Shown here piece after piece: positions 17,975-27,491 of a stretch of 64,000 bases of DNA; within the stretch, counting starts at the first letter, position 1; each line of letters starts with the position of its first letter. This DNA is from Lichenicola cladoniae. Lineage in GTDB: Bacteria; Pseudomonadota; Alphaproteobacteria; Acetobacterales; Acetobacteraceae. The notes under the pieces are model-generated. The model was given only the letters and a program-made list of their open reading frames with translations. It searched no databases and was not told the origin of the DNA. The position numbers and the translations under genes were made by a program. The stretch spans positions 1,987,501 to 2,051,500 of the forward strand of contig NZ_CP053708.1 of assembly GCF_013201075.1 (NCBI RefSeq). The letters run 5' to 3'.

Positions 17975-18889
17975 ATGCGGGGAGGCGAGTTCGCGGAGCT
18001 GGCGGCATTCGTGCAGGTCGCGAGGGAGCGCAGCTTCCGGCGCGCTTCACAGCAGCTTGGATTGTCGCCATCGACGCTGAGCCGCACGATCCGGAGCCTG
18101 GAGGAGCGGCTCGGCACGCGGCTTCTCAACCGTACTACGCGCAGCGTCGCACCGACTGAAGCGGGCGATGTCCTGCTTAAGCGCATGCACGGGGCCATGG
18201 CGGAGATGGACGGTGCCGTCCGTGAAGCTGCGGCGCATCAGGTACGGCCGAGGGGGTTGGTCCGCTTGAACCTGCCACACGTCGCGGCGCGAGTGGTGAT
18301 CGCCCCCATCCTGGCCGGGTTCTCTCAGGCATATCCCGACATCCGGCTCGACCTCGTGCTCGACGACGGCATGACTGACGTCGTGGGGGCGGGGTTCGAT
18401 GCCGGAATCCGGTCTGGAGCACTCGTTCAGCGCGATATGGTCGCAGTCCCACTGACACCCGACCTGCGGATGGCCGTCGTCGGCTCACCGGCCTACTTTG
18501 CAAGCCGGCAGCTGCCTTCCTTGCCGGAGCACATCCGAAACCATGCTTGCATCACCTACCGCTGGCATGGGACGGGCGCCCTGTTCCGCTGGTCCTTCGA
18601 TGGTCCGGACGGGCATGTGGACGTTGCCGTGGACAGCGTCGTCACCGCCAACGACACCGACCTCCTTCTCACGGCCGCGTTGGCTGGCGTCGGGCTCGCT
18701 TTTCTGCCGGAATGCATGGTGACGGAGCACATCAGGCGCGGCGTGTTGGTGCGCGTGCTGGAGGATTGGTGTCAGCCGTTCTCCGGGTTCCACCTTTATT
18801 ACCCCAGCCGTCCTTACATGCCTCCGGCACTGCAGGCCTTTGTCGACTTCGTCAGGCGGCCGGAGGCGCAGATCCCGGCTGGAGCTTGA
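17975..18889 (+). CDS. LysR family transcriptional regulator
   Basis: 304 residues. The N-terminal HTH includes 'SFRRASQQLGLSPSTLSRTI' and ends in 'LLNRTTRSVAPTEAGD', as usual for the family, followed by the effector-binding domain. The ATG at 17975 follows 'ggagag' at a normal distance; the upstream in-frame start at 17924 would extend into the promoter. The natural target is the divergent dehydrogenase at 16838-17860. It is close in the HTH to the LysR at 1820-2719, but its effector domain differs. Confidence 0.9.
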   Translation: MRGGEFAELAAFVQVARERSFRRASQQLGLSPSTLSRTIRSLEERLGTRLLNRTTRSVAPTEAGDVLLKRMHGAMAEMDGAVREAAAHQVRPRGLVRLNLPHVAARVVIAPILAGFSQAYPDIRLDLVLDDGMTDVVGAGFDAGIRSGALVQRDMVAVPLTPDLRMAVVGSPAYFASRQLPSLPEHIRNHACITYRWHGTGALFRWSFDGPDGHVDVAVDSVVTANDTDLLLTAALAGVGLAFLPECMVTEHIRRGVLVRVLEDWCQPFSGFHLYYPSRPYMPPALQAFVDFVRRPEAQIPAGA

Positions 18890-19165
18890 ACCATTACAGA
18901 TCCAGGCAGCCTTCGCAGTCGACGGGCCAAGTGCGTCTCTGTTCGCTTCGAGGTCGTCGAGGGCGGTCGTTCCGACATCGATCAGAGACAGGCGCTTACA
19001 GCGTTAGCCTTTCAGGCCGCGGTCCAACTGCTGCCAGTCCTCGCCCTCAACCTGCGGCTGACCCCCACCTTTCGCCCGCGCCGTCGCCAGGCAGTAAGCC
19101 TCCGGTCATGTCGAGGCATGACCATCCGGGCTTTAACGATAGACCTTGGTCGCGCATGATGGGTT

Positions 19166-19825
19166 ATGGCAAACGCGTCTGATGATCGAGTTCTTCTGCT
19201 GCACGGTATCGCATCCGGAGCACGGTCAATGCGACGACTTGAACGAGCGATAATCGCGGCAGGTTATGATACGCTGAACCTTGCCTATCCATCGTGCACG
19301 ATGTGCCTTGTCGATTTGGTCGAAAAGGTGCGTCTACAATCCGCTTGGATAGAGCGAAAGGGTACAGGTGTTACGCATTTTGTTACATATTCTATGGGCG
19401 GCCTTCTGGCACGAGCTTACATTGAACGATACCGCCCAATCCGCTTAGGACGTGTCGTCATGCTGGCACCTCCGAATGGTGGCAGTGAGATTGCCGATCT
19501 ACTCGTAAACAATCAATTCTATCGAAAAATCTTTGGACCTATGGGCGCCGAGTTGACGACATCGCCATCGTCGTCGCTCGAGCAACTGCTAGGAAAGGTT
19601 GATTATCCTCTTGGAATTGTAGCTGGCAACAGATTTGTCGATCCTTTGGGATGGCTCCTCATTCCAGGTCCTAATGACGGGCGTGTATCGGTTGAGCATA
19701 CAATGGTTCCGGGAATGGCAGATCATATAACGATTCCGGCAACCCATTTTGCCATGATGCGGAACCAAAACGCTATCCGACACGTAGTCGCGTTTTTAGT
19801 AAATGGACACTTTGTCCGCGACTGA
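19166..19825 (+). CDS. Alpha/beta hydrolase (lipase/esterase-like)
   Basis: 219 residues. 'VLLLHGIASGARSM' is the oxyanion-hole HG motif and the nucleophile elbow reads T-Y-S-M-G-G, a variant of the usual G-H-S-x-G-G. 'MLAPPNGGSEIADLL' and a late 'PATHFAMM' (probable catalytic His) match the PGAP1/lipase-like esterases. The gene is clearly richer in A+T than its neighbours, with many A/T-ending codons, and it lies next to an IS66 relic. Horizontal acquisition is likely. No signal peptide, so probably cytosolic. Confidence 0.8.
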   Translation: MANASDDRVLLLHGIASGARSMRRLERAIIAAGYDTLNLAYPSCTMCLVDLVEKVRLQSAWIERKGTGVTHFVTYSMGGLLARAYIERYRPIRLGRVVMLAPPNGGSEIADLLVNNQFYRKIFGPMGAELTTSPSSSLEQLLGKVDYPLGIVAGNRFVDPLGWLLIPGPNDGRVSVEHTMVPGMADHITIPATHFAMMRNQNAIRHVVAFLVNGHFVRD

Positions 19826-19848
19826 ATATCAAGCAGGGCCACCTGCGC

Positions 19849-20085
19849 CACGGCCGCTAATAGTCCATGGCAGAAGTTCGTCGATGCGGTTGACGGGGTG
19901 GTCTGCGATGCGGCTGATGACGTGTGGCAGGTAGGCTCATGGATCGAGACCGTTCAACCTGGCTATACCGATCAGGCTATAGATCGCCGCCGCCCGCTCT
20001 CCGCCCCCATCCGATCCAGCGAACAACCAGTTCTTTCTGCCAGTGCCACGGGACGCATAGCGCGTTCTACCGGATTGTTGTCCAT
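19849..20085 (-). pseudogene. IS66 family transposase (TnpC) C-terminal remnant
   Basis: Read on the minus strand, 'DNNPVERAMRPVAL' is followed, after a frameshift, by 'NWLFAGSDGGGERAAAIYSL' and then 'RIADHPVNRIDELLPW', the well-conserved end of IS66 TnpC. One frameshift (within the first 20 codons) and an in-frame TGA break it. The rest of the element and its ends are not present. Confidence 0.85.
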
Positions 20086-20307
20086 GGCGGCTGCACCATC
20101 GGGAACCGGCGCGTCCGGATCAAGGCCGATCAGGTAGGCGACCGACGTCTCCAGCACGTCCGCCAGTCTGGACAGGCGCCGGCCGCGTGGCAGTGGCAGT
20201 TCGTCTTCGAGAAGTCCCCGCACCAGGCCGGCGGGAAGCCCGGCCGCATGAGCCGCCTGTTCCGGTGACAGCTCGAGCCTGCCCTGGAGCCGCGCCGCGA
20301 TGCTCAT
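19972..20307 (-). pseudogene. XRE-like HTH regulator truncated by fusion to the IS66 remnant
   Basis: The frame from the ATG at 20307 encodes about 74 residues with an HTH look ('LSPEQAAHAAGLPAGLVRGLLE' then 'RLADVLETSVAYLIG'), typical of XRE or S24-type repressor N-termini. From base 20085 it continues as out-of-place IS66 TnpC sequence and stops at 19972. The original C-terminal domain is gone. It follows the S10 peptidase gene by 18 bases on the same strand. The truncated HTH could still bind DNA, but this is not shown. Confidence 0.65.
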
Positions 20308-20325
20308 GAACCGGGCTCCCTGACC

Positions 20326-22023
20326 CTACTTCCGCGCCACCGGCTGTGCCGGCTGGTTGTCGGTGCGGCGGATGAAGTCGGCAGCATTGTCGTGCAGCTG
20401 CTTCAGTGCGTCCTCGTGCGCGTACACCATGTGTCCAGACTGGTACTGGTTGATCTCGACGTTCCCCGCCAGGCTCTTCGGGATCGGCAGATGGCGCATC
20501 TCGTACACGCCCTCGAAATACGGCGTGCCCAGATCGAAATAGCCCTGGTTGAGCTGCACCTTCAGCTTCGGATTGTATTTCATCGCCGCCGCCAGGTCGG
20601 GCAGCACGTTCGGCACGCCGCGCACCGGGCGCATCGCACCCGGCGGTTGATGGGTGAAGGACCAGTCGCGGATATTGTTGGCGCTCTGCTTGTAGTCCAT
20701 CCAGCCGTCATCGCCCGGGCCGCCGTCGCCGTAATGCAGCACCTTGCGGGAGTAGTCGTTGAACGCGGCGATATAGGCCGCCGACATCGCCGCACCTTGC
20801 GGGTCGTAGTCGGGCCGCTGGGCGAGCGGGTCCATCGCCGGTCCCGAGAAGCGGCTGTCGAGGCGGCCGGTATCCATCTCGTCCTTGCCCAGCAGCGTCT
20901 GCTCGAACTCGCCGCCATTCACCCGCAGGTTGGCCTTCTTGATATAATCGACCGGCAACCCGGTATAGTCATGCAGCTTCTGCGCGATCCGGTCGCGTTC
21001 AGCGTCGGGCAGGGCCGTGCCTTGCTGCAGGGCGCTGTTGTAGTCGGTCAGGGCGAAATGCTCGACCTCGTCGAGGAACTTGCGCAGATCCGGCGGCTGG
21101 GTATCCAGCTTGTGGTGATAGAATGCGGTCGCGGCGAAACTTGGCAGCGCGAGCATGTAGGGTTGGTCGAAACTCGGGTTGAATTGCGGCGAGTCGATGC
21201 TGTTGTCATAGTTGAGGATCTGCGACAGGAGCATGACCCCGTTCAGGTCGATGCTTTTCTCTTCCTGCAGCTCATGCGCCAGGATCGCCGAGCGGGTGGT
21301 GCCATAGCTCTCGCCGAACAGGTATTTGGGCGAGTTGAAGCGACCGAAGCGGCCGAGGAACTGCGCGATGAAGCTGGTGAAGGCGTAGGCGTCCGGGTCG
21401 GTGCCGTAGAACGCCTTCTCCTTGTCCTTGCCGGCAATGCGGCCAAAGCCGGTGCCGGGCGCATCGATGAACACGAGGTCGGATGCATCGAGCAGGCTAT
21501 CGTCGTTGTTGACCACCTGGTAGGGCGCCGCATCGGTATGGGTATCGTCCGCGGTCACGACCCGCTTTGGCCCGAACGCGCCCATGTGCAGCCAGACCGT
21601 CGCCGAGCCGGGGCCGCCATTATAGACGAAGGTGATCGGCCGGTTCTCCGGACGCACGCCTTTCTTGAAATACGCGACATAGAACATCGACGCTTCGGCG
21701 GTCGGGTTCTTGTCGTCCTTCTTCTCGTCCTTGCCGCGATCGAAAGCGTCGGCATCGTCCCAGCCCTTGGGATGCACGACCAGGGTGCCAGCCACTGCCT
21801 GGTAGTCGATCTTCTGGCCGCGCACGGTCACCGAGCCGTCGGAAATCTTCTGCTGCGGCATGAAGCGCGGGCCGGTGTCCGACGTGCCCTGGCCGTCCGC
21901 GTGCATCGTGATGGTCGACCCGTCGCCGGCGGCGAGCGCCGGTCGGATCGGAGTCGAACCCAGGATGAGGACCGGCAGGACGGCGAGGGTGGCGGCATGA
22001 CAAAGCAGTTGACGACGCAACAC
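20326..22023 (-). CDS. S10 family serine carboxypeptidase-like exported peptidase
   Basis: About 565 residues from the GTG at 22023, which has GGAG eight bases upstream and begins a signal peptide (hydrophobic 'LAVLPVLILG', cleavage probably after 'ALA'). The domain has 'FVYNGGPGSATVWLHMGAFGP' (oxyanion region, NGGPG) and the nucleophile motif GESYG in 'LFGESYGTTRSA'. The catalytic His is in 'SGHMVYAH' near the C-terminus. It is a periplasmic peptidase removing C-terminal residues. The frame extends upstream to 22143, but that part is not signal-like. Confidence 0.87.
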   Translation of the reverse strand: MLRRQLLCHAATLAVLPVLILGSTPIRPALAAGDGSTITMHADGQGTSDTGPRFMPQQKISDGSVTVRGQKIDYQAVAGTLVVHPKGWDDADAFDRGKDEKKDDKNPTAEASMFYVAYFKKGVRPENRPITFVYNGGPGSATVWLHMGAFGPKRVVTADDTHTDAAPYQVVNNDDSLLDASDLVFIDAPGTGFGRIAGKDKEKAFYGTDPDAYAFTSFIAQFLGRFGRFNSPKYLFGESYGTTRSAILAHELQEEKSIDLNGVMLLSQILNYDNSIDSPQFNPSFDQPYMLALPSFAATAFYHHKLDTQPPDLRKFLDEVEHFALTDYNSALQQGTALPDAERDRIAQKLHDYTGLPVDYIKKANLRVNGGEFEQTLLGKDEMDTGRLDSRFSGPAMDPLAQRPDYDPQGAAMSAAYIAAFNDYSRKVLHYGDGGPGDDGWMDYKQSANNIRDWSFTHQPPGAMRPVRGVPNVLPDLAAAMKYNPKLKVQLNQGYFDLGTPYFEGVYEMRHLPIPKSLAGNVEINQYQSGHMVYAHEDALKQLHDNAADFIRRTDNQPAQPVARK

Positions 22024-22318
22024 GGCGTTACTCCAGGGCAGGGGCCTGCATGGCCCGTCCTGAACTCCTGGACTGCCCGCGTCTCCGTTACAACACCTTC
22101 CGACGCGTCTGACCTTCCTGTGATGCGGCGAGCAATTCTGCAATCCAAACCCTGAAACCCGTCGATCTCGACAGATTTCGATCCAGTTGCTTGGCCCGAT
22201 TGAAATCCCGGAGACCGGCGCGTCTTCGGTCTATCGGGCCGATCCAATATCCGCCACGCCCGCTCCCATCCGAAGACCCACGCCGACGGACGAGCCGCCG
22301 GCGTGGACCACCCTCGGC
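22024..22318. other. Intergenic stretch without a supported gene
   Basis: 295 bases between the S10 peptidase start and the end of the metE remnant; it should hold the peptidase promoter. No coding sequence or repeat is supported. Confidence 0.4.
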
Positions 22319-23620
22319 TCAGGCTTCGAGGCGAAGTCGTGCCACTGCCTCAACAAGGTTTCGCAACGCAGGTTCGACCTCCGCCCATGACCGCGTCTTC
22401 AGCCCGCAGTCCGGATTGACCCAGATCTGCCAATCATCCAGGCGCTGCCGGGCCAGTCGCAACAATCCCAGCATCTCGTCGGCATTGGGAACACGGGGCG
22501 AGTGAATGTCCCAGATGCCCGGCCCGATTTCCGCCGGATACCCCGCGCCATCGACCGCGAACGCATCCAGCAGTCCCATCCGGCTGCGGGTCGTCTCGAT
22601 GCTGATCGCGTCGGCATCCATCGCGGCGATCGACGGCATGATGTCGTTGAACTCGCTGTAGCACATGTGGGTATGGATGCGCGTCGCGTCGGCCACCGCC
22701 GAAGTCGCCAGCCGGAAACAGCCGACCGCCCATTCGAGATACCGTTGCTGGGCATGGCGTCGCAGCGGAAGACCCTCGCGAAACGCCGGTTCGTCCACCT
22801 GGATGATGGCGATCCCGCTCTGCTCCAGATCGGCCACCTCGTCGCGCAGTGCCAGCGCGATCTGGCGGCACACGGTCTCCCGCGGCAGATCGTCGCGCAC
22901 GAACGACCATTGCATCATCGTGACCGGCCCGGTCAGCATCCCCTTCATCGGGCGTGATGTCCGCGACTGCGCGTGCGTGGTCCAGCGCACGGTCATCGGG
23001 GCCGGTCGCGAGACGTCGCCCCAGATGACCGGCGGCGACACGCAGCGGCTGCCGTACGCCATGTCGGGTGAAGGCGTAGCCGGCGAGCCGTTCGGGGAAA
23101 TACTTCACCATGTCATTGCGTTCGAACTCGCCATGCACGAACACGTCGAGCCCGATTTCCTCCTGCCGCCGGATCGCGTCGTCGATCCATCCGGCAATCA
23201 GCGCGTCGTAGCCTGCCTGGTCCAGCGTTCCGCTTGCGTGTGCGGCGCGTGCCGCCCGAACCTCCCGGGTCTGCGGAAACGAGCCGATCGTCGTGGTGGG
23301 AAAGCGGGCGAGCGGCAGCCGTGCCTGCTGCGCCACCCGTCGCTCGCCGAACGGCGTCCGGCGCCGGCTGTCGACGTCGCCGATCGCGCCGAGACGCGCC
23401 GCCACCGCTGCGTAATGGACCTGGCGGGAATCACGGCGGACCCTGATCGCCGCCTGGTTCCGCGCCAGTGCGCCGTAGATCGCCTCGTCTCCCTCGCAGG
23501 CTCCGAGCCGACAGCAGCGCCACCTCGTCCAGTTTCTGCCGCGCAAACGCCAGGCAGGACCGCAGGCGCGGATCGAGGGCGACCATCTCCCGGCGAACCT
23601 TTGTGCTGCAAGGTGGTTGC
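22319..23620 (-). pseudogene. metE: Cobalamin-independent methionine synthase, decayed C-terminal remnant
   Basis: The C-terminal catalytic domain is readable: 'FPTTTIGSFPQT' and 'EEIGLDVFVHGEFERNDMV' in one frame, then '[22 protein letters not shown]', '[15 protein letters not shown]', the zinc-ligand stretch '[10 protein letters not shown]' and '[15 protein letters not shown]' in another. Two breaks are visible. Near 23057, about 11 bases are missing between the 'TRHG' and 'YGSRC' codons. Near 23505 a frame change follows 'LDEVALL'. The whole N-terminal half is absent, and the remnant ends where the cupin gene starts on the other strand. It cannot make active MetE. Confidence 0.88.
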
Positions 23621-23651
23621 TCATCATCATCGTCAGCACGGGGAAGACATC

Positions 23652-24143
23652 ATGCGCAACCCGATCGAAATGATCACCGGCAGTCAACCCCGGCCCGACG
23701 ACAAGAGCGGCCCGAAGCCCAGCGTCCCGTATTGGCATCTCTGGACCGACGATACCGGCATCAGCCACCAGGCCCAGTGCGCGCTTACCGATTACCAGCT
23801 CAAGGGCGTCGGCGCCGCAGACCCGCAATGGAACAACAAGCTGCAGACAGCCTCCTCGACCGTGGTGTTCACCGTGCAGCCGGTCGGCTGGGTCGGCGAC
23901 TGGCACGAAAACCCCGCGCCGCAATGGATCGTCGTGCTGTCCGGCCGCTGGTGGATCGAGAGCATGGACGGCACCCGGATCGAGCAGGGCCCTGGCGAGT
24001 TCTCGTTCGGCGAGGACCAGGGCTGCACCGAGACCGACGGCAAGAAGGGCCACCGCTCCGGCACCATCGGCCACGAGCCCGCCGTGCTGATGACGGTCCA
24101 GCTGCATGTCGACCCGCGCCACCAGCCTTGCCACATCACCTGA
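23652..24143 (+). CDS. Cupin-fold small protein
   Basis: 163 residues. 'VGDWHENPAPQWIVVLSGRWWIE' and 'QGPGEFSFGEDQGC' follow the two cupin motifs (His, Pro/Gly-rich turns). The start ATG at 23652 follows 'ggggaagacatc' with a good SD. A longer open frame exists upstream, but it lies over the metE remnant. It precedes the SMP-30 gene by 25 bases and probably forms an operon with it. Role likely in sugar or sugar-acid metabolism, metal-dependent isomerase or binding (inference). Confidence 0.8.
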   Translation: MRNPIEMITGSQPRPDDKSGPKPSVPYWHLWTDDTGISHQAQCALTDYQLKGVGAADPQWNNKLQTASSTVVFTVQPVGWVGDWHENPAPQWIVVLSGRWWIESMDGTRIEQGPGEFSFGEDQGCTETDGKKGHRSGTIGHEPAVLMTVQLHVDPRHQPCHIT

Positions 24144-24168
24144 CCGGTCACCCAGGCGGATACACATC

Positions 24169-25152
24169 ATGATCGACGACCCATCGCTCCTCCCGGGCAA
24201 GCTGTTGCGCAGACCGGGCCCGCCGCAAACCGCTCCGGCATTTCGCGGCGTCCAGATCGACGATCCGCGCCTGGCCGAAGTGCTGTCTCCGGACGCGCCG
24301 CTGCTGGTGCTTTACGAGGGCAGCCTGCATGCCGAGGGACCGGTCTGGGTCCCGGCCGCCAACCGGCTGTTCTGGTCCGACGTCCCCAACCGGCGCCTGC
24401 TGGAACTGCATCCGGACGGTCAGGTCACCGCCGCCCTCGACGACACCTATTTCATGAACGGCAACGCGCTCGATGTCGAAGGCCGCCTGGTGCATTGCGA
24501 GCATGGCCGCCGCTGCATCAGCCGCTCCAACGACAACGGCGAGGTCGAGCCGATCGTCACCCATTACCAGGGCCGGCGCCTCAACTCGCCGAACGACGTC
24601 ACCGTCGCCGCCGACGGCACGATCTGGTTCACCGACCCGACCTTCGGCCTGCTGATGCCGAACCAGGGCAGCCTCGCCGAGCCTGAACTCGATCATCGCA
24701 GCGTCTATCGTTTCGACCCGCGCACCGGCGACCTGCGTCGCATGGCCGATTTCGAGGAACCGAACGGCCTGGCATTCTCGCCCGACGGCCGCACCCTCTA
24801 CGTCTCCGACACCGCCATCTCGCTTGCCGAAGTGCCCGGCGACCTGAGCGGCACCACCCACGAGATCCTGGCATTCGACGTCGCCGGGGACGGCACTTTG
24901 TCGAACCGGCGCTTCTTCTATCACACCGACCACGGCTACCCGGACGGGTTCACCGTCGACAGGCGTGGCTGGGTCTGGACCAGTGCCGCCGACGGCATCC
25001 ACGTCATTGCCGCCGACCGCACGGCGCTCGGCTATATCCCGACCGGCTCGGTATGCTCCAACTGCACCTTCGGCGGCCCGGACATGAGCCGCCTGTTCAT
25101 CGCCGCGACCGACACCCTGCTGGCCATCGACCTCCGGCTGCCTGCCGCATAG
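24169..25152 (+). CDS. SMP-30/gluconolactonase/LRE-like family protein
   Basis: 327 residues forming a six-bladed beta-propeller. 'HAEGPVW' supplies the first metal-binding Glu, 'LNSPNDV' the Asn, 'PNGLAFSPDGRTLYVSDT' the Asn/Asp, and 'GYPDGFTVD' the catalytic Asp. Family members hydrolyse aldonolactones using a divalent metal. No signal peptide. It sits in a carbohydrate cluster with the cupin gene and the ABC importer, so it probably opens a sugar lactone after oxidation of the imported sugar (inference). Confidence 0.88.
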   Translation: MIDDPSLLPGKLLRRPGPPQTAPAFRGVQIDDPRLAEVLSPDAPLLVLYEGSLHAEGPVWVPAANRLFWSDVPNRRLLELHPDGQVTAALDDTYFMNGNALDVEGRLVHCEHGRRCISRSNDNGEVEPIVTHYQGRRLNSPNDVTVAADGTIWFTDPTFGLLMPNQGSLAEPELDHRSVYRFDPRTGDLRRMADFEEPNGLAFSPDGRTLYVSDTAISLAEVPGDLSGTTHEILAFDVAGDGTLSNRRFFYHTDHGYPDGFTVDRRGWVWTSAADGIHVIAADRTALGYIPTGSVCSNCTFGGPDMSRLFIAATDTLLAIDLRLPAA

Positions 25153-25245
25153 TCCGGCCGGAGGCGCCGGAACGTTACTTGGGCGATCGATCGGGCGGCC
25201 AATACGACGTGGTCGATCATTTCGGGCGAGGACGGCGTTACCACC

Positions 25246-25260
25246 AATTTATTTTATCAG
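25246..25260. promoter_or_regulatory. A+T-rich promoter/operator candidate upstream of the sugar ABC operon
   Basis: AATTTATTTTATCAG is strikingly A+T-rich for this genome. It shares the decamer TTATTTTATC with the site before the symporter gene near 29700. It lies about 100 bases before the binding-protein start, so it could be a promoter element or regulator site. Confidence 0.4.
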
Positions 25261-25359
25261 TCTTGACTCCGGAGAGACGCGGATGCCTGACTTCGGTGGC
25301 AACGAGGCGCTGCGATAACTGAAACTTGTCGCTGACGATCTCGACCATTGGAGGAAGTC

Positions 25360-26475
25360 ATGTCCGGACCGGATGATGTCTCGCAAACCGATTTGGCCGC
25401 CACGGATTCACCGAACGACACCCTTATCCTGCATCCAGGTCGTCGCGGCCTTCTGCAAGGCGCCGCCCTTGGAGGGACGCTTGCGATGCTCGGTGGCATG
25501 CGAAATGCCATGGCCGCGCCCGACGGCCCATTTCCCGCCCATCCGAAGTGGCGCTTCGTGTTCGTCAACCATGTAACCACCAACCCATTCTTCACGCCCA
25601 CGCAGTACGGCATGCAGGATGCCGCCGCGCTGCTCGGCTGCGGCACGCAATGGACCGGTTCGGTGACCTCCGATGTCGGCCAGATGGTCAGCTCGATGAA
25701 TTCGGCGATCGCCGCCAAAGCCAGCGCCATCGCGGTGTCCATCATCGATCCGCACGCGTTCAACGATCCCGTACAGCGCGCGCTGGAGGCCGGGATCCCG
25801 GTGTTCTCCTATAACGCCGACGCGCCGACCGGCAGCGGCAACAAGCGGTTGGCGTATATCGGGCAGGATCTTTATCAGGCCGGCGTCAAGATGGGCGAGC
25901 GCATCGTCAGCATGATCGATAGCGGCCCGGTTGCGCTGTTCATCGCCACGCCCGGCCAGCTCAACATCCAGCCACGGCTGGATGGCGCGTCCGACGTGAT
26001 CAAGAAGTCCGGCAAGGCAATCACGATCGATGTCGTGGCAACCGGCGCCACCGTCAACGAGGAGATCTCCAAGGTTAAGTCATATTACCTCGGCCACCAG
26101 CACGTGAAGGGAATGTTCGCCGTCGATGGCGGTACCACCGAGGGCATCGCCGAGACGATGGACCAGTATGATCTCGCCTCCAAGGGCGTGCATGGCGGCG
26201 GCTTCGACCTGCTTCCCCGCACGCTGGAGCTCATCAAGAAGGGCGCGATGGATTTTACCATCGACCAGCAGCCGTACATCCAGGGATTCTATACGGTGGT
26301 GGAGATGTTCACCTTCCTGGCCTCGGGCGGTCTCGTCGGTCCGGCCGACGTCAACACAGGCCTGAAGTTCGTCACCAAGGAAAATGTCGACCCATACTTG
26401 ACCACGTCGACGCGCTACGAAGGCAAGTCCAGTCAGGCGCAGATCGTGCCGCATAGCGGGCTCATCGCAGGATAG
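25360..26475 (+). CDS. Sugar ABC transporter periplasmic binding protein (ribose/xylose type)
   Basis: 371 residues. The start at 25360 has the strong RBS 'ggaggaagtc'. The N-terminal 'GRRGLLQGAALGG' is a Tat-like twin-arginine signal, with a cleavage region ending 'AMA'. The mature part has the type-I periplasmic binding (RbsB-like) pattern: 'NPFFTPTQYGMQDAA', 'IAVSIIDPHAFNDPVQRALEAGIPV' and 'DFTIDQQPYIQGFY'. It captures a monosaccharide for the permease encoded 5 bases downstream. Confidence 0.9.
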   Translation: MSGPDDVSQTDLAATDSPNDTLILHPGRRGLLQGAALGGTLAMLGGMRNAMAAPDGPFPAHPKWRFVFVNHVTTNPFFTPTQYGMQDAAALLGCGTQWTGSVTSDVGQMVSSMNSAIAAKASAIAVSIIDPHAFNDPVQRALEAGIPVFSYNADAPTGSGNKRLAYIGQDLYQAGVKMGERIVSMIDSGPVALFIATPGQLNIQPRLDGASDVIKKSGKAITIDVVATGATVNEEISKVKSYYLGHQHVKGMFAVDGGTTEGIAETMDQYDLASKGVHGGGFDLLPRTLELIKKGAMDFTIDQQPYIQGFYTVVEMFTFLASGGLVGPADVNTGLKFVTKENVDPYLTTSTRYEGKSSQAQIVPHSGLIAG

Positions 26476-26480
26476 GGGGG

Positions 26481-27491
26481 ATGAGCGCCGAGAACGGCAT
26501 CAAGCCAGCCTCAGCCCGCCCGGTGCGCTCCCGCGCATCGGTGCTGGATGCGATCCTGCGCTGGCGAGAGGCCAGCATCTTCATCGTCGCCATCCTGCTC
26601 ATCGCCTACTTCGAGACTGCCAACAGGGACTTCCTGCTCTCCCAGGCAAGCCTGCAGAACCTGACGCAGTTCATAGCACCCGCCGCGATCATCTCGCTTG
26701 GCGAAATCATGCTGATGATCGGCGGCGAGATCGACCTGTCCGCCGGCATGATCTTCGCCTTCGCACCGTTCATCATGCACTTCGCCGTGGTCGCCGGGCT
26801 GCCGCCGTTCATCGGCATCCTGCTCGGCCTGTCGGCAAGTGCCGTTGTCGGCATGGTCAATGGCGCCCTGACGCTGCTGCTCCGGGTGCCCAGTTTCGTC
26901 GCCACCCTCGGCACGATGTTCCTGCTCAACGGCCTGACGCTCACCCTGTCGGCGGGAACACCGGTCGATACCCCGAACAGCCCGACGCTGGCGGCGATCT
27001 TCGGACATTGGGGCTACAGCGAAATTCTCTGGGCGCTGCTGATCGGTGCGATCATGCACCTGCTGCTGCGCAACACCCGCTGGGGACTGCATACCGTGGC
27101 GTCCGGCGGCAACCCGGTTGGTGCGAGCGAGGCCGGGATCAACGTCACCCGGCTGAAGATCGGCAATTTCATCATCAGCGCCGTGCTGTCGGGCTTCGTC
27201 GGCATCCTCGAGGATTTCCGTATTTCCTCGATCGACCCGCAGGCGGGCGGCAGCGGCATCATGTTCCTGGCCGTCGCCGCCGGGGTGATCGGCGGAACCT
27301 CGCTTGCGGGAGGTTCCGGTACCATTATCGGCGGGCTGATCGGCGCGACCGTGCTGGGCGTGCTCAATGACGGTTTTACCCTAATCGGGATCAACGCGTT
27401 CACCTTCAACATCATCCTCGGCGCGGCAATCCTCCTGGCAATGGTGTTCAACATCCAGGTGGCCCGTCTTCGGCGCAGTGGAGCAGTCTGA
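26481..27491 (+). CDS. Sugar ABC transporter permease (RbsC/FrcC type)
   Basis: 336 residues, about ten hydrophobic helices. 'SLGEIMLMIGGEIDLSAG' and 'GGSGIMFLAVAAGVIGGTSLAGG' are conserved BPD_transp_2 signatures of ribose/xylose permeases. It starts 5 bases after the binding-protein stop with a GGGGGG ribosome site and overlaps the ATPase start by one base, so the three genes are one operon. It works as a homodimer in the inner membrane. Confidence 0.92.
   Translation: MSAENGIKPASARPVRSRASVLDAILRWREASIFIVAILLIAYFETANRDFLLSQASLQNLTQFIAPAAIISLGEIMLMIGGEIDLSAGMIFAFAPFIMHFAVVAGLPPFIGILLGLSASAVVGMVNGALTLLLRVPSFVATLGTMFLLNGLTLTLSAGTPVDTPNSPTLAAIFGHWGYSEILWALLIGAIMHLLLRNTRWGLHTVASGGNPVGASEAGINVTRLKIGNFIISAVLSGFVGILEDFRISSIDPQAGGSGIMFLAVAAGVIGGTSLAGGSGTIIGGLIGATVLGVLNDGFTLIGINAFTFNIILGAAILLAMVFNIQVARLRRSGAV

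Noticed and set aside
20392-22155. 587-codon plus-strand frame opposite the S10 peptidase
   Set aside because: No signal peptide, motif or RBS; the minus strand has a complete S10 peptidase.
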